The position numbers and the translations under genes were made by a program. From positions 5,128,501-5,192,500 of the forward strand of contig JARHVA010000224.1 of NCBI GenBank assembly GCA_037957365.1: 64,000 bases of DNA. Reading direction: 5' to 3'. Of this stretch, positions 10,246 to 23,120 are shown piece after piece. Within the stretch, counting starts at the first letter, position 1. Every line of letters starts with the position of its first letter. Below the pieces are notes generated by a model. That model was not told where the DNA came from. It did not search any database and was given only the letters and a program-made list of their open reading frames with translations. The stretch comes from Torreya grandis. Taxonomy: Eukaryota; Streptophyta; Pinopsida; Cupressales; Taxaceae.

Positions 10246-13200
10246 ATGAAATGAAGGTTAGTTATGTAAATATTAGGATAGGTGTGTGTTTTTTCTTATG
10301 TTGTGTGTGTCTTCCCTAAGTGTTCTTGAGAACACAAGTGTATTTACTTTAACATGTTGTCTTGTGTTTTTATTCCTATTATTTGGTGTGGTTTGATGTT
10401 ATTTCAGATTTCAATGTTAGTACAGTGTATGGGTGAATCCATATCCCAATGGATAGGAGAAGAGCAGTGGTCTTTGGCATAGTTGGCTTTCCACCCTTAG
10501 GAAATTGACAAAATATCGATAAATTTGACCATAATCAAATTTGGTCAATCCCCTATATATTAAAAATTGTTACATGGGTTTAATATGTTGTAAAATGTGT
10601 CCCATGGTATTTAATGAGGTCAAACATATGTTTATCTTTGTCATAGTTGTCTAAAGTTAATCTTATGTCATTCTAGGCTAATTTTGGGGTCATTAAATGA
10701 TCTTGTATAGTTTCCATGAGAAGAAAAATGTTTAAAAATCATATCTAACATCCCACATGTCAGGTACATGTTAGAGATGATAGTTTTGAACTAACAATTG
10801 TAGGATTAATGTTAAAAACAAGAAGATCAAGTAGTTTTTGATAATTTCAATTAGTTTTACGACATGTACAACACATTTAGCACATGGGAAAACTTTAGGA
10901 GTGTCTCTTGGGATTCACATAGTCTATTTTCATGCTTTGGAAACTTTAATAGACTTGAAAATGAGCAAAACCAACCTTTCTTTCCTATTGCTATCCTAGA
11001 TAAGTCAAAAAGGTTGATTGATCTCTTCTTGGTATAGTCAAGGGGATGTGACTTAGATCAAATGTTTTTTGTGGATGATAGTAATCTTTGTGTACTAAAA
11101 ATTCATGGTTATAGTTACATTTTTGGTTTCTTGTGCCTCATGAACCATTACTAAGAGTGATAGTGACTTTTTTCTACCTGCACATCCTTATGGCCTTCAA
11201 TTTTCTTCTATGTATGAATTATTATGTGAAAATAAAGTGGTTTAAAGTTATTAGAGAGTTTGAAAATCCTTTTTATATGATTCTTAATCTGATTGAACAT
11301 GTGGAGGTCAAATAATGAAAAATACCATCTCTCTTACTAGTGAGGGACTCCATTGCTAGTCTATAGACATGTTTTCATAGTAGTAGAGTTTCTTCCTCTT
11401 GAATTGTTCTTCAAGACAAAGGTAATATGTTGATTTCAACCTCTATAAGAATTATGATTAGTTGTAATTTTGAAGGTTTGGTCTCAATACTATCATATAT
11501 GGAGTGAAAGGACCAAGACATAAGCACAATTGAAAACCCTGTAACTGCCACCTATAGTCAAGTAGTAAGAAGTCTGTATCACTCATGTTGATGAAGCTAG
11601 GAGGTATTAATATTTTAGAGAAGATTTTGAAGTGAAAAAAATAGTATTGAGATATTATAAAAGTTATAGATTGGTCATGACAACTAATTCTTAGCCCATA
11701 GTCTTGAATATGATGTTCACCTACAGGCAAATCCAATAGAGGGTTGAGAAATGTTGAAACAAATATGCTCGAACTCACTTGACACTTTCAAACAAGTTTA
11801 AGGGAACAAAACATTGTGATAATGGTGAGGTCCTCATGTGCAATCAAACTTGAGTTTCATGTCCACAAGATTGAAACATTACAACTAAGATAACTTACCT
11901 TAAATTATTTGAATAAGGCATTTGATCATACAAAAGACATCTCATGGTGAAGTTCCTTGAAGTCTACACAGGCCTAGTAGTTTATCTCATGTATCCCAAG
12001 CCTATATTAATGTATTGAAATGAGTAGAGTGATTTGTTTGGTCATGATAGGATAGTGTAAATAGGTTTCAATTTTAGGTAGACTTTCATTGTAGACTTTT
12101 AGTAATCTATAGTACTCTTGAAGCCTAAATGGTCCTATAATTCAATAGTGATACAATGGAAGCATGACCTCAAGACAAGTTAACTCCATTTGAGTGAAGG
12201 ATGAAAATATGACATCAATAGTGTTTAAATAAGTTTATGTACAAGGATATGACATAGGTCATCATCTACAAGGTCCTTTTAACTCTCCCTAATTGTCACC
12301 TACATTTGTCATAATCAACACAATATATGGATTATTGCAGGTTAGTGAAAGGTGTTGGGTGAATATTTTGTCAATTAGCTAACTAATGAGTAAAATAGGT
12401 CTCTTAAACCACAACATAGGGAGTTTGGTCAGACAAATGTGTAGGTTTGCCACATCAGAGGTGGACAAATCTCTCCTCTCATCAAGGGGAGGTTACCTAT
12501 AACTATAAGGTACTATATATATATACTAATCTACTATAAATAAGCTGAAAATAACACTCAGGGGTAGGATAACACCATCCATCTCTCTTTTTTTAGAGAT
12601 GATGTTCACAATCAAAGGATAAATCCTGATGAAATGATAGAAGGCACTCCTCTTCTTTCAGAAGTGTTGTTCAGTAGACAATAGGAACCTTTTACTAATT
12701 CTGCTTATTTAATTAAATGAACAAAAAATGTATTAAGGAAATAGACATAAGAACAATTTCCCCAACAACCAAGCTATTCTAGCACAAAGTCTGAAAAGTT
12801 ACTTGTTTTTTAATTCAAATAATGAAATATGATCAACAATCTAAGCTCAAAGTCTTAGTAATGCCTTTCAATTTGGGTAGAGTTTTGTTTTTGATAATAG
12901 AGATATCTCCCTAAAACAATAAGAGAGAGTCCAATATATAGTGCTCCAAGAAAGACTTGGGTGCTTTGTTTCACAAAAACGATGGCCTATGATGCATTCA
13001 ATGCCTTCAATGCATTTTAAATTCTATCCATGGGCTATGCTAGAATCGGGCATCGGTCTTAAATATGGGCTACCTAATGTGTTTCCTAAGGTGTGTGAAA
13101 CTATTTTACTTTACTCAATGTAGGAGAATAGGCCTCACCATTGAATGTTCATGCTCTCTGATGTCCACTTGGTGGGCTACTTCACCTTCTAGAAACATAT

Positions 13201-13280
13201 CCAATGCATGGATATTTTTGATCTTTCTCCATCGTTTCCCCTTTCCTTGCTATATTTTGAGCTCTCAGGCACTTTATTCT
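10246..13280. other. Gene-free stretch after element B
   Basis: AT-rich sequence with many stops in all frames and only short chance frames. It probably includes the 3' untranslated part and LTR debris of element B, but no second copy exists in the window to define an LTR. A short TA run lies near 12508-12525. I see no gene here. Confidence 0.5.
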
Positions 13281-13284
13281 TGGT

Positions 13285-13620
13285 GAAAGGACATGTGGTG
13301 CTTTCTGTTGTGAAATAGGTGAGGACACTTGGTAGCATCCATTTGAATTATAAAATCTTAAGATATCCTTTGAGAGTCCTACAAAAGATGACACATGGCG
13401 ACTTCTGCTGAGCTTTTAGAAACACTATAGAAACCTATGGGACTCATTTGGATTCATACAAACAATGACACTTGGTGCGCTCTACTTACCTTAGCAACTC
13501 ACTTGGGGCCTACCATAGTCCTTACTAAATAATGAGATAAAAGGAAGAAATGACATACATTGACACTTGGCACTTTTTGTTGAGTTTTACAAAGGACACG
13601 TGGTGACTTCTGTTGTATTT
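13285..13620. repeat. Degenerate repeats of GACACNTGGTG...CTTCTGTTG
   Basis: The motif GACAC(T/G)TGG(T/C)G followed by CTTCTGTTG recurs in diverged form about six times (near 13289, 13322, 13389, 13468, 13558 and 13596), with 33 to 90 bases between copies. Some copies contain ACACGTGG. It looks like an old, eroded tandem array. Confidence 0.45.
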
Positions 13621-13747
13621 TGTCCTTATCTATGCGGTCTAAGCTCTCAGGCTATCTCTTTGGCTGGTCACTGAAATTGTTCATAGGGTCTATGCCATAT
13701 TTGAAAATGGATAGATATTTCATTATCTTAAATTTGATGTCTATGAG

Positions 13748-14900
13748 GACATCAATGGTTCAATCATTTCCCTGGTTCAATCACTTTGTCAGTTCAATCA
13801 CTTTCTTGATTCAATCTCTTTCTCAGTTTAATCGCTTTCTTAGTTCAATCACTTTCTTGGTATTTGATTGAACCATCCCTTTGTTTGGCACTTCCTTTTA
13901 TCTTTGAACCAATGTTCTCTACCCTCCACAAGGGCACCTACCCCTAGTTCACTATCCTCCACAAGGGCACTTGTTCTTTCAGCTTTGGGGCACTCCTTTG
14001 AACCATCCACATTGAACCTTTGAACCTTTGAACCAACTTTGGTTCAACAGTTCAATCTTGCATTCCACTCATTCAATTAACCACTTGAACCAATTGCTTT
14101 GAACCAATCTTGTTGAACCTTTGAACCTTTTTTGGTTCAAGGTTTAATTGATTCAATGGTTCATCCTTTGTTTGCTCTTTGGTTGAACCATCCCTTTGAA
14201 CTAGTCTCTGGAATCATCTGCTTCCTTCCTTTATGTAGTGCTTCCTTTAAACTATTAAACCTTTTAACCTTTGAATTTTGAGCCTTTTTTGGTTCAAGGT
14301 TCAATCGGTTCATTGGTTCATCCTTTGTTCCATCACTTCTCTATTTTTCTAAGTCCTTTGATCTCTTCGAATCCATTAAACTTATTGAACCCGTTGAACC
14401 TGTTGAACCAATTTGGTTCAAGGTTCAAGGTTCAATGGTTCAATGGTTCATTCCTTTGTTCTTCAAAGCCTTTTTTTCTTTACTACCCTCCACAAGGACA
14501 CTTGGCCTTTGGTTCACTTCCCTCTAGAAGGGTACCTAGTCTTTTCACTTTGAGACACTCCTTTGAACCAGCCGATTGAACTGATTGATTAAACCAACTT
14601 TGGTTTAACGATTCAAAGGTTCAACGGTTCAATCACTTTCTTCTTGTGTTCAACTTGACTGATTGAACCAACTGCTTTGAACCAACTACTTATTGAACCT
14701 TTGAACCTTTGAACCCGTTGAACCTTTAAACCATTTTGGTTCAAGGTTCAATTGTTCAACGGTTCAAGCCTTCTTCTTTCTCACTAAGTCTTTTGAAGTT
14801 GTTAAACTTATTGAAGTGATTAAAATTTGAACTTTTTCTGAAGCACTTAACTCTTTAATCTTGCTGATGTCATTGAACCTTAGCGTTGAACCAACCTTAA
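13748..14900. repeat. Large TTGAACC / GGTTCAA palindromic array
   Basis: The same heptamer as in the LTRs of element A, in both orientations, repeated dozens of times over 1.15 kb. It often occurs as TTTGAACC runs followed by GGTTCAAGG to make hairpins (near 14035-14060, 14110-14145, 14385-14420 and 14690-14750). Interspersed are modules also found in the LTR of A, such as CACAAGGGCAC followed by GGCACTCC (13925-13995 and 14485-14560). This suggests a diverged LTR of a related family. Confidence 0.8.
13757..13862 (+). repeat. 18-bp tandem repeat, about six units
   Basis: Six head-to-tail diverged units of about GTTCAATCACTTTCTTGG stand at the left edge of the palindromic array. The period is regular here, unlike the rest of the array, and it may show how the heptamer array grew. 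Confidence 0.7.
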
Positions 14901-14934
14901 AATTGCTTAAGTGTTGAGAGCTTGTTTCTTTCCT

Positions 14935-15150
14935 GCAAAGTCCGTAGAAATGAACCTGCATAGTTCGTAGAAATCAAAGTCCGTAGAAATGAGTCCATAG
15001 ATTCCTACCTGTAGAGTCTGTAGAAATGAGTCTATAGATTCAAGCTTGTAGAGTCTATAGATTTAAGCCTATAAAGTCTGTAGATTTAAGCCTGTAGAGT
15101 CTGTAGATTCAAGCCTGTAGAGTCCGTAGAAATGAACTTATAGAGTCTGT
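14935..15150 (+). repeat. About 23-bp tandem repeat (AAGCCTGTAGAGTCTGTAGATT type)
   Basis: At least eight diverged copies of a unit built on CTGTAGAGTCTGTAGA, with either ATTCAAGC or AATGAAC as the variable part. It sits directly after the TTGAACC array. The two alternating variants suggest a higher-order arrangement. No coding potential is seen. Confidence 0.75.
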
Positions 15151-18100
15151 TTAGCTGAATAAGATTGAAAAATGGAGAATTTGAATGCCTAGAACAATTT
15201 TTTGAGAAGTGAAGAGGGAATTTTGTCCTGTAGGACCAAAATAGTTCATATGTTGTCCCAAAAATGAGTGACAGATTTTGGGAACAATAAAAGGTACAGT
15301 TTGGAAAGTTAGAAGAGGTGTATGATATATATATCATAATAAAACCACTATTATAGTGGTAAGTTCACATTATAAAGTGTTCTCAAGAAGAAAATATCCC
15401 AACCTACAGTGATAGCTCAAGGTTCTTATGTCTAAATAAAATTATGTGCACAATTAATAGACCTAAAAGCCAATCTAGAAGATTTGAAGTGTTGATGAAT
15501 CTAGATGAGTAATCTATCTATGATATTTGGTACAGAAGGTTATAAATACCTATTATATCCATCCATGAATTTAATTTGGCAAGGAAAATAGGAAAGATGC
15601 TATTTATTTTATCTTAGATAGAGGGTACTCCTAGTCAAGTCAAAGACTACAGGTTTGGTGTGTGGATGTTGGAAGGATGAAATGAAAAATAGTAAGAAAA
15701 TGTGAAATAATTTAAAGATTTTAATTAAAGTTGAATAAATGTGAATTGTCACCTATATTTTGAAGAGGCACTCATAGGTGTTCAAAGGCTCAAAGAGTGC
15801 AATTAGGCCTATTATGCCTATACCCTAATGGCCTCTAGTTTGATTCAAATGACGACATAAACTTACTAAGACACTTGATATATTTAAAGGGGAGATATAA
15901 GGTTGATCAAAACCATTGGTTTGTAGGATATTACATACAATGGTCATTTTTGTCCTAAACCTCTTTTTGGTGTACCCAAGATACGTTATAAAGCTTGATA
16001 GGCCATCTTCGAATGTTGATATATGTATAGACACATTGCATGGAGCCTCATAGAACTAGGGGTATTTTGGGAGGATCATAAAATCCAATTTTTTTGAATT
16101 GTTTTAGGGATTGGATGTCTAGTTTTTATGAACTATCATTAAGAACAAAAACCCTTTTTTAACCCTCTTAAAACCCTAATTTTGACCTAATGGAGAAAAT
16201 GTAAAATGAGATGCATTTAGTATGGGTAATTTAGTCTAGAATATGATTTCTACTTCTTGAAGATTTTATAAGGGTTATAGATACCAAATTGGTCTGTACT
16301 ATCACTTATATAGATAGTGTAAAATTAAGGTTTTTTATAGGGTTTGGCTTGTTTTATAGGTAAAAAGGAGAATTTGTGGATGAAGGAAATTGACGGAGGA
16401 CAATAAAGACTTATTATAACTACCTATACTAATTTATTACCACAATTTTGTATAAAATGTCCTATTATATACCATTCGTCACAGGCAATCTTGAATAGAT
16501 GGTGAAAATGAAGAGTGATTTCTTAGTTAAAAGATGAGAAGTTTGTTTTTGGATCCTTTTAAGGTCTACCTCAAGGAGTGGAAGACAAAGGGACTCTATA
16601 AAGGTGTCTTAAAACCTCTTTCATAGATTTTCTTTAGCAACTAAAGGTCACCTTGATGACAAATGTGAAGTTTGAGGGTAAGAGGTCTAGTAAATGACTA
16701 TAGATAGTGAATACAAGTGTCATGAGGAAGGCTATTAGTTAGGGTAACATATGATGACTATCATAGATTATTTATAACCTCCCTAAGATAATGCGTATGT
16801 GTTAAGTGTTCCTTGTTCAGTTTCAAGCAGTCAAGAGATGCTTCATCATGAAGGCAATTTCAGGAGGGCTATTTGAAGAGTCTCTATGCTAGTTTGAATA
16901 GTTTGTCATGCTTAAGATGGATACTTATCCAAGAAGACCTTCATGGTCTATTCTGAACTCCATTTTACTACATTGTAACTAGTTCTCAATCTTGACACTT
17001 TTTTTGTGACCTTTGATCTTCACTTCTTCTCTCTCTTCTCACATGTCCCATAAATGCAAGCCATTTTGGATTTTATATTCTAATACATTTTTGGTATGAA
17101 AAAGCCCTATTGGTTTGAATATTGATGTATACCTTTGAATAAATATTTGAGTCTAGTTTTGATTCTACAATTCCTTGTCTAAGCGTGTGAATTAGTGTAA
17201 AAGTTGAATGATAAGTGGTAATCACCTATCCTTAAATTCATCTTACTCTCTAATATTATGTGCAATTAATTCATCCTCTAATAGGCCACATAGAGTGTAG
17301 TCAATGTCCTTGTTTGTCTCTAAGTGTAGGAAGTTGCATTAGTATCTATGATTAGGCCTTTCATCCCTTCACTTTGAGAAGTGTAGTACATATTGCCTTC
17401 ATGTTTGAAATACTTATGTTAGAGCACTTTAGAAGTTTAAAGGCAGTATTGTGAACAATATTTCATAGTGTAGGTCATGGTAGTATAGTAGATATCAATT
17501 TGGTGTATCACCTTGTTAGATTAGTTTATTTTCATGTTACTCTCTATTTATTTTCATCCAACTAAACTATTAGCATAGGTGATAAGATATAAAAGTACAA
17601 TCTAACGAGCTATCCATTAAACCTAGAGTTTTACCTATGATATAGGAAACTTATAGGCCTAGAGGTATTCCAATGTTTCACTCAATCTAGAGCAGTCTTG
17701 AACAACCATTTATAGGGTGAAATATTGAGTGACAACAATACCACAACAACCTATTAAAAAATACCTTGGCTAAGGGAGAGATTGAGTCTCAGAGGATTCA
17801 TATTCAAAGGTAAGTATTCCTAACTTATTTCCTCTTTTGTAAGAGTATATAGATTAAAATTTTTACTTATCCCATGCATTAGGATTTACTGTACTTTGAC
17901 ATGAGTATATATCTTTTATGCATGTTTAATTTTTATGTTTATTAACACCACTTTGTGCCACAATTTTTTGGTGATCACTATATTATATTTTAAATTACTT
18001 GTCATATATTTTTGTGAATATGAAAACATAAGATCTAGTTAGGTTTATTGCATAGTTTTGCTTGACTGGAGGATTTGTAACCCTCCCTAGTAATTTTATT

Positions 18101-19660
18101 GTGGTTAGATATCCCTTGGCTAGGTGTAGCAGATCAATCTTGGTCATGAACCCAAATATATAATGTATTAATAATTAAAAGTGTAAGTAGGATTTATCTT
18201 CTTCAAGCTAGGATTGATTTATAGATCAATTACATTTCCCTTTGCATACATTTTTATGAACCCGATGTGAATCTAACCCTTGTCGGTTTTCTTTTATGCC
18301 ATGATTTTATCATCATATCATATTGTTCTATATTTAATGTATTATATCAAACCAATCAGTATAGTTCTAACTTTCTATATGCAACTTGAACACATATTCC
18401 CTCCAAAATGACTCTGTTCTATTTGTGTAGGTCTTTGCTAAATACAAGTTACTAGATCAATCAGTTCAACACAATATTCTTCTTTAGTTATAGATTGGTA
18501 TACATGGTTGAACTAATTGAATTTGTATATTATTATCTTCTATCAACATACAAGTTTGTAAACATAATTGAGCCAGTTGACTCTATTCATCATTTCCTCT
18601 TTAGCATAAAGGGTTTTACAAACTTGGTCAAAACAGTCGACCCAATTAGTAGAATTTTGAAACATCATTTAAACATCACAAAATAATAGTTTCAATCTAA
18701 AATGTCTTAAATATCATCAATGTTCCTTCATTTCTTTCTTTGTCATTTTAGTTCTTCTTTCAGTACTATTTCTTACAAATTTATAGTCTATCTTTTATCT
18801 AGAAGACATAGTCACCCTCTTTGACTATGTTCTTATAGACCTTACTTCTATAGAATAGTAGTGACCTAATAAACTATATTATATATTGTTTGCATACAAT
18901 GTGCCTAAAATAAATCTATACTATTCACAATCAAAGAATTAACCTCTTTTTTATAGTAATTAATTCACCTTTCCTTTTTAGTTGTTTGCATGCTTAGAGT
19001 AACTCACATAGTTTAAATAGGTGGTTTTTAAAATTATTATTTTAGTGTCATTATTTTTATCTTTCGCACATACTATCAAATCACTTTTCATTAAAAAAAC
19101 ATTAAAATTTGTTTTCCCAAGGCCTACCTACTTGTATTTCATCACCAAGGGGAATCTGACTTGGTTTTATGGCCAAGTATAAATACATGGTTGATGTTAT
19201 ATATTATCAAGCACTCGACACCCTTATCACTTTTGGATTATGGAGTGAAGGGGTAGGACCCAATACCAATCCAATACCATTTCTAACATAAATCCCTTTT
19301 ATCCCAAATGTCTTGAAACCAACCTTATATTTATTTCTAGTTTCTTATTTCAGACAACTTCCCTATCACATTAAAATTTAACTTTATTATAACTTAATAA
19401 TGCTTAGGATGATCAACTAGTTAACATTTAGTTTTCAGTTGTTGTTTGTTATTTGATCATTGTTTGTTGTATTAAAAAACTTACATTGTCCAAAATTGGT
19501 GTAAGGTTTGTGTTATGTGTTATAATTGAATCAGTCACATTGATCTAATTGATTATGTACTTAATTTTATTTTACTTCAAAATTATCTTACATTTTTTTC
19601 TATTTTAAAACATTATCATTCTAGTCAATACAGTCTCTTGAAAACTATTTAGTCTTCATT
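15151..19660. other. Gene-free AT-rich stretch
   Basis: No coding frame beyond chance length and no recognisable protein motif on either strand. It may contain the untranslated leader or LTR of element D, which begins downstream on the plus strand, but no primer-site or paired LTR could be identified. A single ACATAGTCA...TGACTATGT hairpin lies near 18806-18830. Confidence 0.5.
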
Positions 19661-19664
19661 TTTG

Positions 19665-19850
19665 TAGTACATAGTCACGCTATATGACTATGTATCCCTA
19701 TCTTCCTATTCAATTCTCTATTTAGTAGTACATAGTCAACCTACATGACTGTGTGTCCTTATCTACCTATTCTATTCCTTGGTTTGTAGAACATAGTCGA
19801 TTAGTTTGACTTTGTATCCTATTTTTTATTTTGTTTTTGCACCATCCATT
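19665..19850 (+). repeat. 61-bp tandem repeat, three units, each with a hairpin
   Basis: Three units start with ACATAGTCA at 19669, 19730 and 19791. Each is followed after 6-8 bases by TGACTATGT or a diverged form, then by TATC and a pyrimidine-rich tail. The period is 61 bp. A fourth lone copy of the hairpin lies 860 bp upstream (18806). Confidence 0.7.
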
Positions 19851-20127
19851 TTAGCTTCCCTCCCTCATCATGAAATTCTTATTTTAGGACAAAACAAAGT
19901 TTACCTCAATAGACATGATGAACCTTACCAATCCCAATAGATTTCCCAAAAAATAGCTTGTCACTTCCACTTTAGATGAAATTAGTGTGCATATGGCCAC
20001 TCACACTAGCAATTATGAGACTCATCCTCATTCATCATCAATTAATAACCCTATTTTCTCGTAATATTAGCTAAACATAGATTACATACTTGAAATATTT
20101 TTCTTCATTAATGAATTTCATCAACAT

Positions 20128-21400
20128 ATGAGAATAGACCCTTCAACCATTTACAATCTCATTATAAGTAGTCAAGTAGAAGAACCCCATTCACAATCCT
20201 CTACATTATCTCATAGATTTGGAGATGACACCTTCTTTATTTCTCAATCCTTCCCTTCTATCTTGACTCCTCACACTATGACCTCTTCTTCTTCGATTTC
20301 TTCAACTTCCATGCCAAGTATCTCTACTAACATGATAGGTTCAACATCTAGTGGGACTTTTCCAATGCCCCTCCTCAATCATTACACTAGTGCATCTTTA
20401 GCTACCAATGCTAATCATGCCACTAGTTCTTCTATTTCTTATAATGACAATACTTATATTAGTGCATATTTGGCTACACATGATAATCATGATACTAGTG
20501 CCTCCCTTTGATACCAATGCTTCTAAATACACTAGTGTTGTGCATGCCACTACTCATGGTGTAACCTAAGCCACTAATACCAATGCTAATGATTCACATG
20601 CTATGCAAACCAATCAAAATACTGCTCGAACCCATCAAATCTTATTACAAAATCTTAGTCAAATGAATGCTTTTAAAACTAATAATGCCAATAAAATGAT
20701 GAAAATGTAGAATCATCTTATTCACCTTTAAAATAAACCTCAACAAGTTCTATGGGGAGTGTAAAATTAAAATTTCCCCACCTCCTTAGGGATTCCCATG
20801 GTAACCTCATTCTTCAACCACCCATTATTAAAGAAATGATTAAACATCTTCAAAATTAATCTCGTATACCTCAAATTGCCAATATCAACATAGGAGGTAT
20901 CACATGTACTAGTAGTTATAATGGGTCAATTGATCCTACCTTATATTTAAAAATGTTTGTAATATCTACAAATATTAGGGAAAATTAAACACTTTTGCTA
21001 CTACTAATTTATTAGCAAAAACACTCTATGAAGATTCTTTAGATTGGTATAATCAACTCAAATCCATTTTATCACTATTTTGGAAGATATAGTTAATTCC
21101 TTAGTATAAGAGTTTCAAAATAGTGACCTCCCTCAAAATAACTTGGCTCACTTTATCAATTGTAAGAAACTTGAAACCTAAACAACACAAGCTTTCATCA
21201 AATGGTGGAAGACCTTGTCTAATAAGTGTGAGTATAACATGGAAGATTATAATCTCTTTCATATATTCACTAATTATATATATCCCAAGTTGTAATATTG
21301 GGTTAGGACTCTCTTTCCAAGAACTTTAGAAGAATCCCTTGACCAAGCCAAAAGTCAAGATTTTCTCATGCACTAGTTTGAACCATCCCAAATTCTCATG
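20128..21400 (+). pseudogene. gag: Element D gag remnant
   Basis: It starts with a Ser/Thr/Asn-rich low-complexity stretch (20128-20511). Around 21125-21300 it carries blocks like those of the plant retrotransposon gag domain: LPQNNLAHFIN, then AFIKWWKTLSNKCEYN and a FHIFTNYI helix. Several stops (for example near 20570, 20710 and 20745) and frame changes break it. The call is by resemblance of the spacing and the Trp-rich helix; there is no intact domain. Confidence 0.5.
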
Positions 21401-21639
21401 GGTACTTGCATGCTCATAAAAATAAAAATCATCATTATAACAATTATGGTGTCACTAATTCTTATGAAAAAATTCATAATATTTAAGCCATCACTCCCAA
21501 TAATGTTGTGGAGCACACTCCCCCTCTAAACAACACCCTTGATCCTCAATTTTCTCAAATAAACAACATTAATGTTCATAAACCATTATACTTATTCAAA
21601 CTCCAAAAGTGTCTACCAAGGAATCTACAATGAAATTTT

Positions 21640-21790
21640 GATCCCACTCATCCTATGAAATCATGGTATGATACAAACAATTTTTTTTAGTTTCATGCAA
21701 GTTGGAGCCACTCTCATGAGACTTGTAGGTAATTATGTAACCTACCTATGGATTTTCTTCTTGGACTAAACTTTAATCATGATTAACTCA
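21640..21790 (+). pseudogene. Element D zinc-knuckle-like gag end
   Basis: The frame KSWYDTNNFF.FHASWSHSHETCR.LCNL has the His/Cys spacing of the modified knuckle found at the gag C-terminus of some plant Ty3/gypsy elements. The stops are TAG. Weak on its own, but it sits between the gag blocks and the protease as expected. Confidence 0.35.
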
Positions 21791-22689
21791 TTTTTAAGAA
21801 TCAATAAGTCTATGATATAAACTTGAAATCTCATGAAACATAAAAAAAAATCAAGCTTTGAACCAGGATAATGCTCTCTTGCCATAAATAAAGATCCTCT
21901 TCCTAATAATCAAGACAATAATGACAAGCCTACTCCTTCCACCAATAATGTTGAAAGTATTATAGACCAAATTCCTAAAGATAATGTGGTAAATATGAAC
22001 CATATGTGAAAGGTAGTTAATTTCATAAATTCTAATCCAAACCAAATGCACCAAACCTCCTAAACATTCTATTTTATCCAAGATTTTTCCCCATCTCATA
22101 TAACAGAGTTGGGGAAAGATGACCTTATCTATTTACAAGAACCACTTTTAATACCTCAATTGGATAATACCTCTCATACTATTGATATGAATACCCCAAC
22201 ATATCCATCATCAACAACATTTCTCAACCTTCCATAAAATTTATTCAAATCAATCACCATACATACCTATATCAACTATCCTATCATATAAAGACAATTA
22301 ACCCATTTATCCTCAAACTAAATCAACCACATCTTATCAACACAAGTTTGACTACACTTATAATATTCCTTATTATGATATCCTCCAATATTATGCACCT
22401 CTATATAGTATAAACCCCATGGGTTATGATGAATGGGACCCCATCACAGAACTTACCAATCCCCCATCTCAAATTATTTTTCTTGAACTCATGCAAAATT
22501 ATCTACATCATCATAACTACCTAATGAAACTATTATTTGAAATGAACATCCCTCTTCCTCCCCTAGTAGGACATGAAGATACCTTATTTGGTTTATAAGA
22601 TAATATCTTAAAACAATGTGAAAAGATCTCTATACACATTGCTAAAATAATGGACACTTCTCTCCCTAAAATTTCCTATTACTTCCATG

Positions 22690-23120
22690 ATCCCAGATAA
22701 GATTCTACTTTGTGTAGATGATCCTCCAATATTTATAAGCATTAAAATTGGCAATATCTAATTCGAGTGTGTTTTGTTTGATGAGGTTTTAGGAGCTTTT
22801 TTCACCTCCCTCGACTTCATTAAAACTCTTGGATATTTTGAGTGTAATTTTAAGTCTACATGTAGTACATGCTAAGGTTATGATACAAGACAAATGCCTC
22901 CATTAGGTTGAGTGTGAATTCCTATTACCATCTCTCCTATAATTTTTTGAGTGAAGGTTATGATATTTAACTTTCCCCTTTCCTTTAATATCTTACTTGG
23001 CATGCCTTAAACTCATTGAATGAGGGATGCCACCTATTTTACCTACCAATGTGTCATGTTTCCACACAATGATGCTATCTATAGGATTTAAGGAGACACA
23101 AACCCTTAGAATTTTAAACA
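22690..23120 (+). pseudogene. pol: Element D retropepsin-like protease remnant
   Basis: In order: a DDPPIFISIKIGN strand, CVLFDEVLGAF where the catalytic D-S/T-G triad should lie, then a KTLGYFEC step, a long strand ending PITISPIIF, and the C-terminal hydrophobic-hydrophobic-Gly signature FNILLGMP (about 22985-23005). The Gly of the triad is missing in this copy and several stops interrupt it. Assignment follows the pepsin-fold order of plant retroelement proteases. Confidence 0.55.

Noticed and set aside
13748..14900. tRNA genes or SINEs suggested by GGTTCAA (B-box-like)
   Set aside because: No A box at proper distance, no cloverleaf and no terminator. The motif occurs equally in both orientations.
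14935..15150. CRISPR-like repeat-spacer array
   Set aside because: Units are head to tail without unique spacers, and the sequence is clearly plant nuclear DNA.
20128..20511. Ser/Thr-rich ORF as a secreted or mucin-like protein
   Set aside because: No signal peptide; it is in line with gag and protease remnants and is best read as a low-complexity gag N-terminus.
21851..22099. 82-codon minus-strand ORF
   Set aside because: No motif, and it lies within the plus-strand gag-protease linker of element D.
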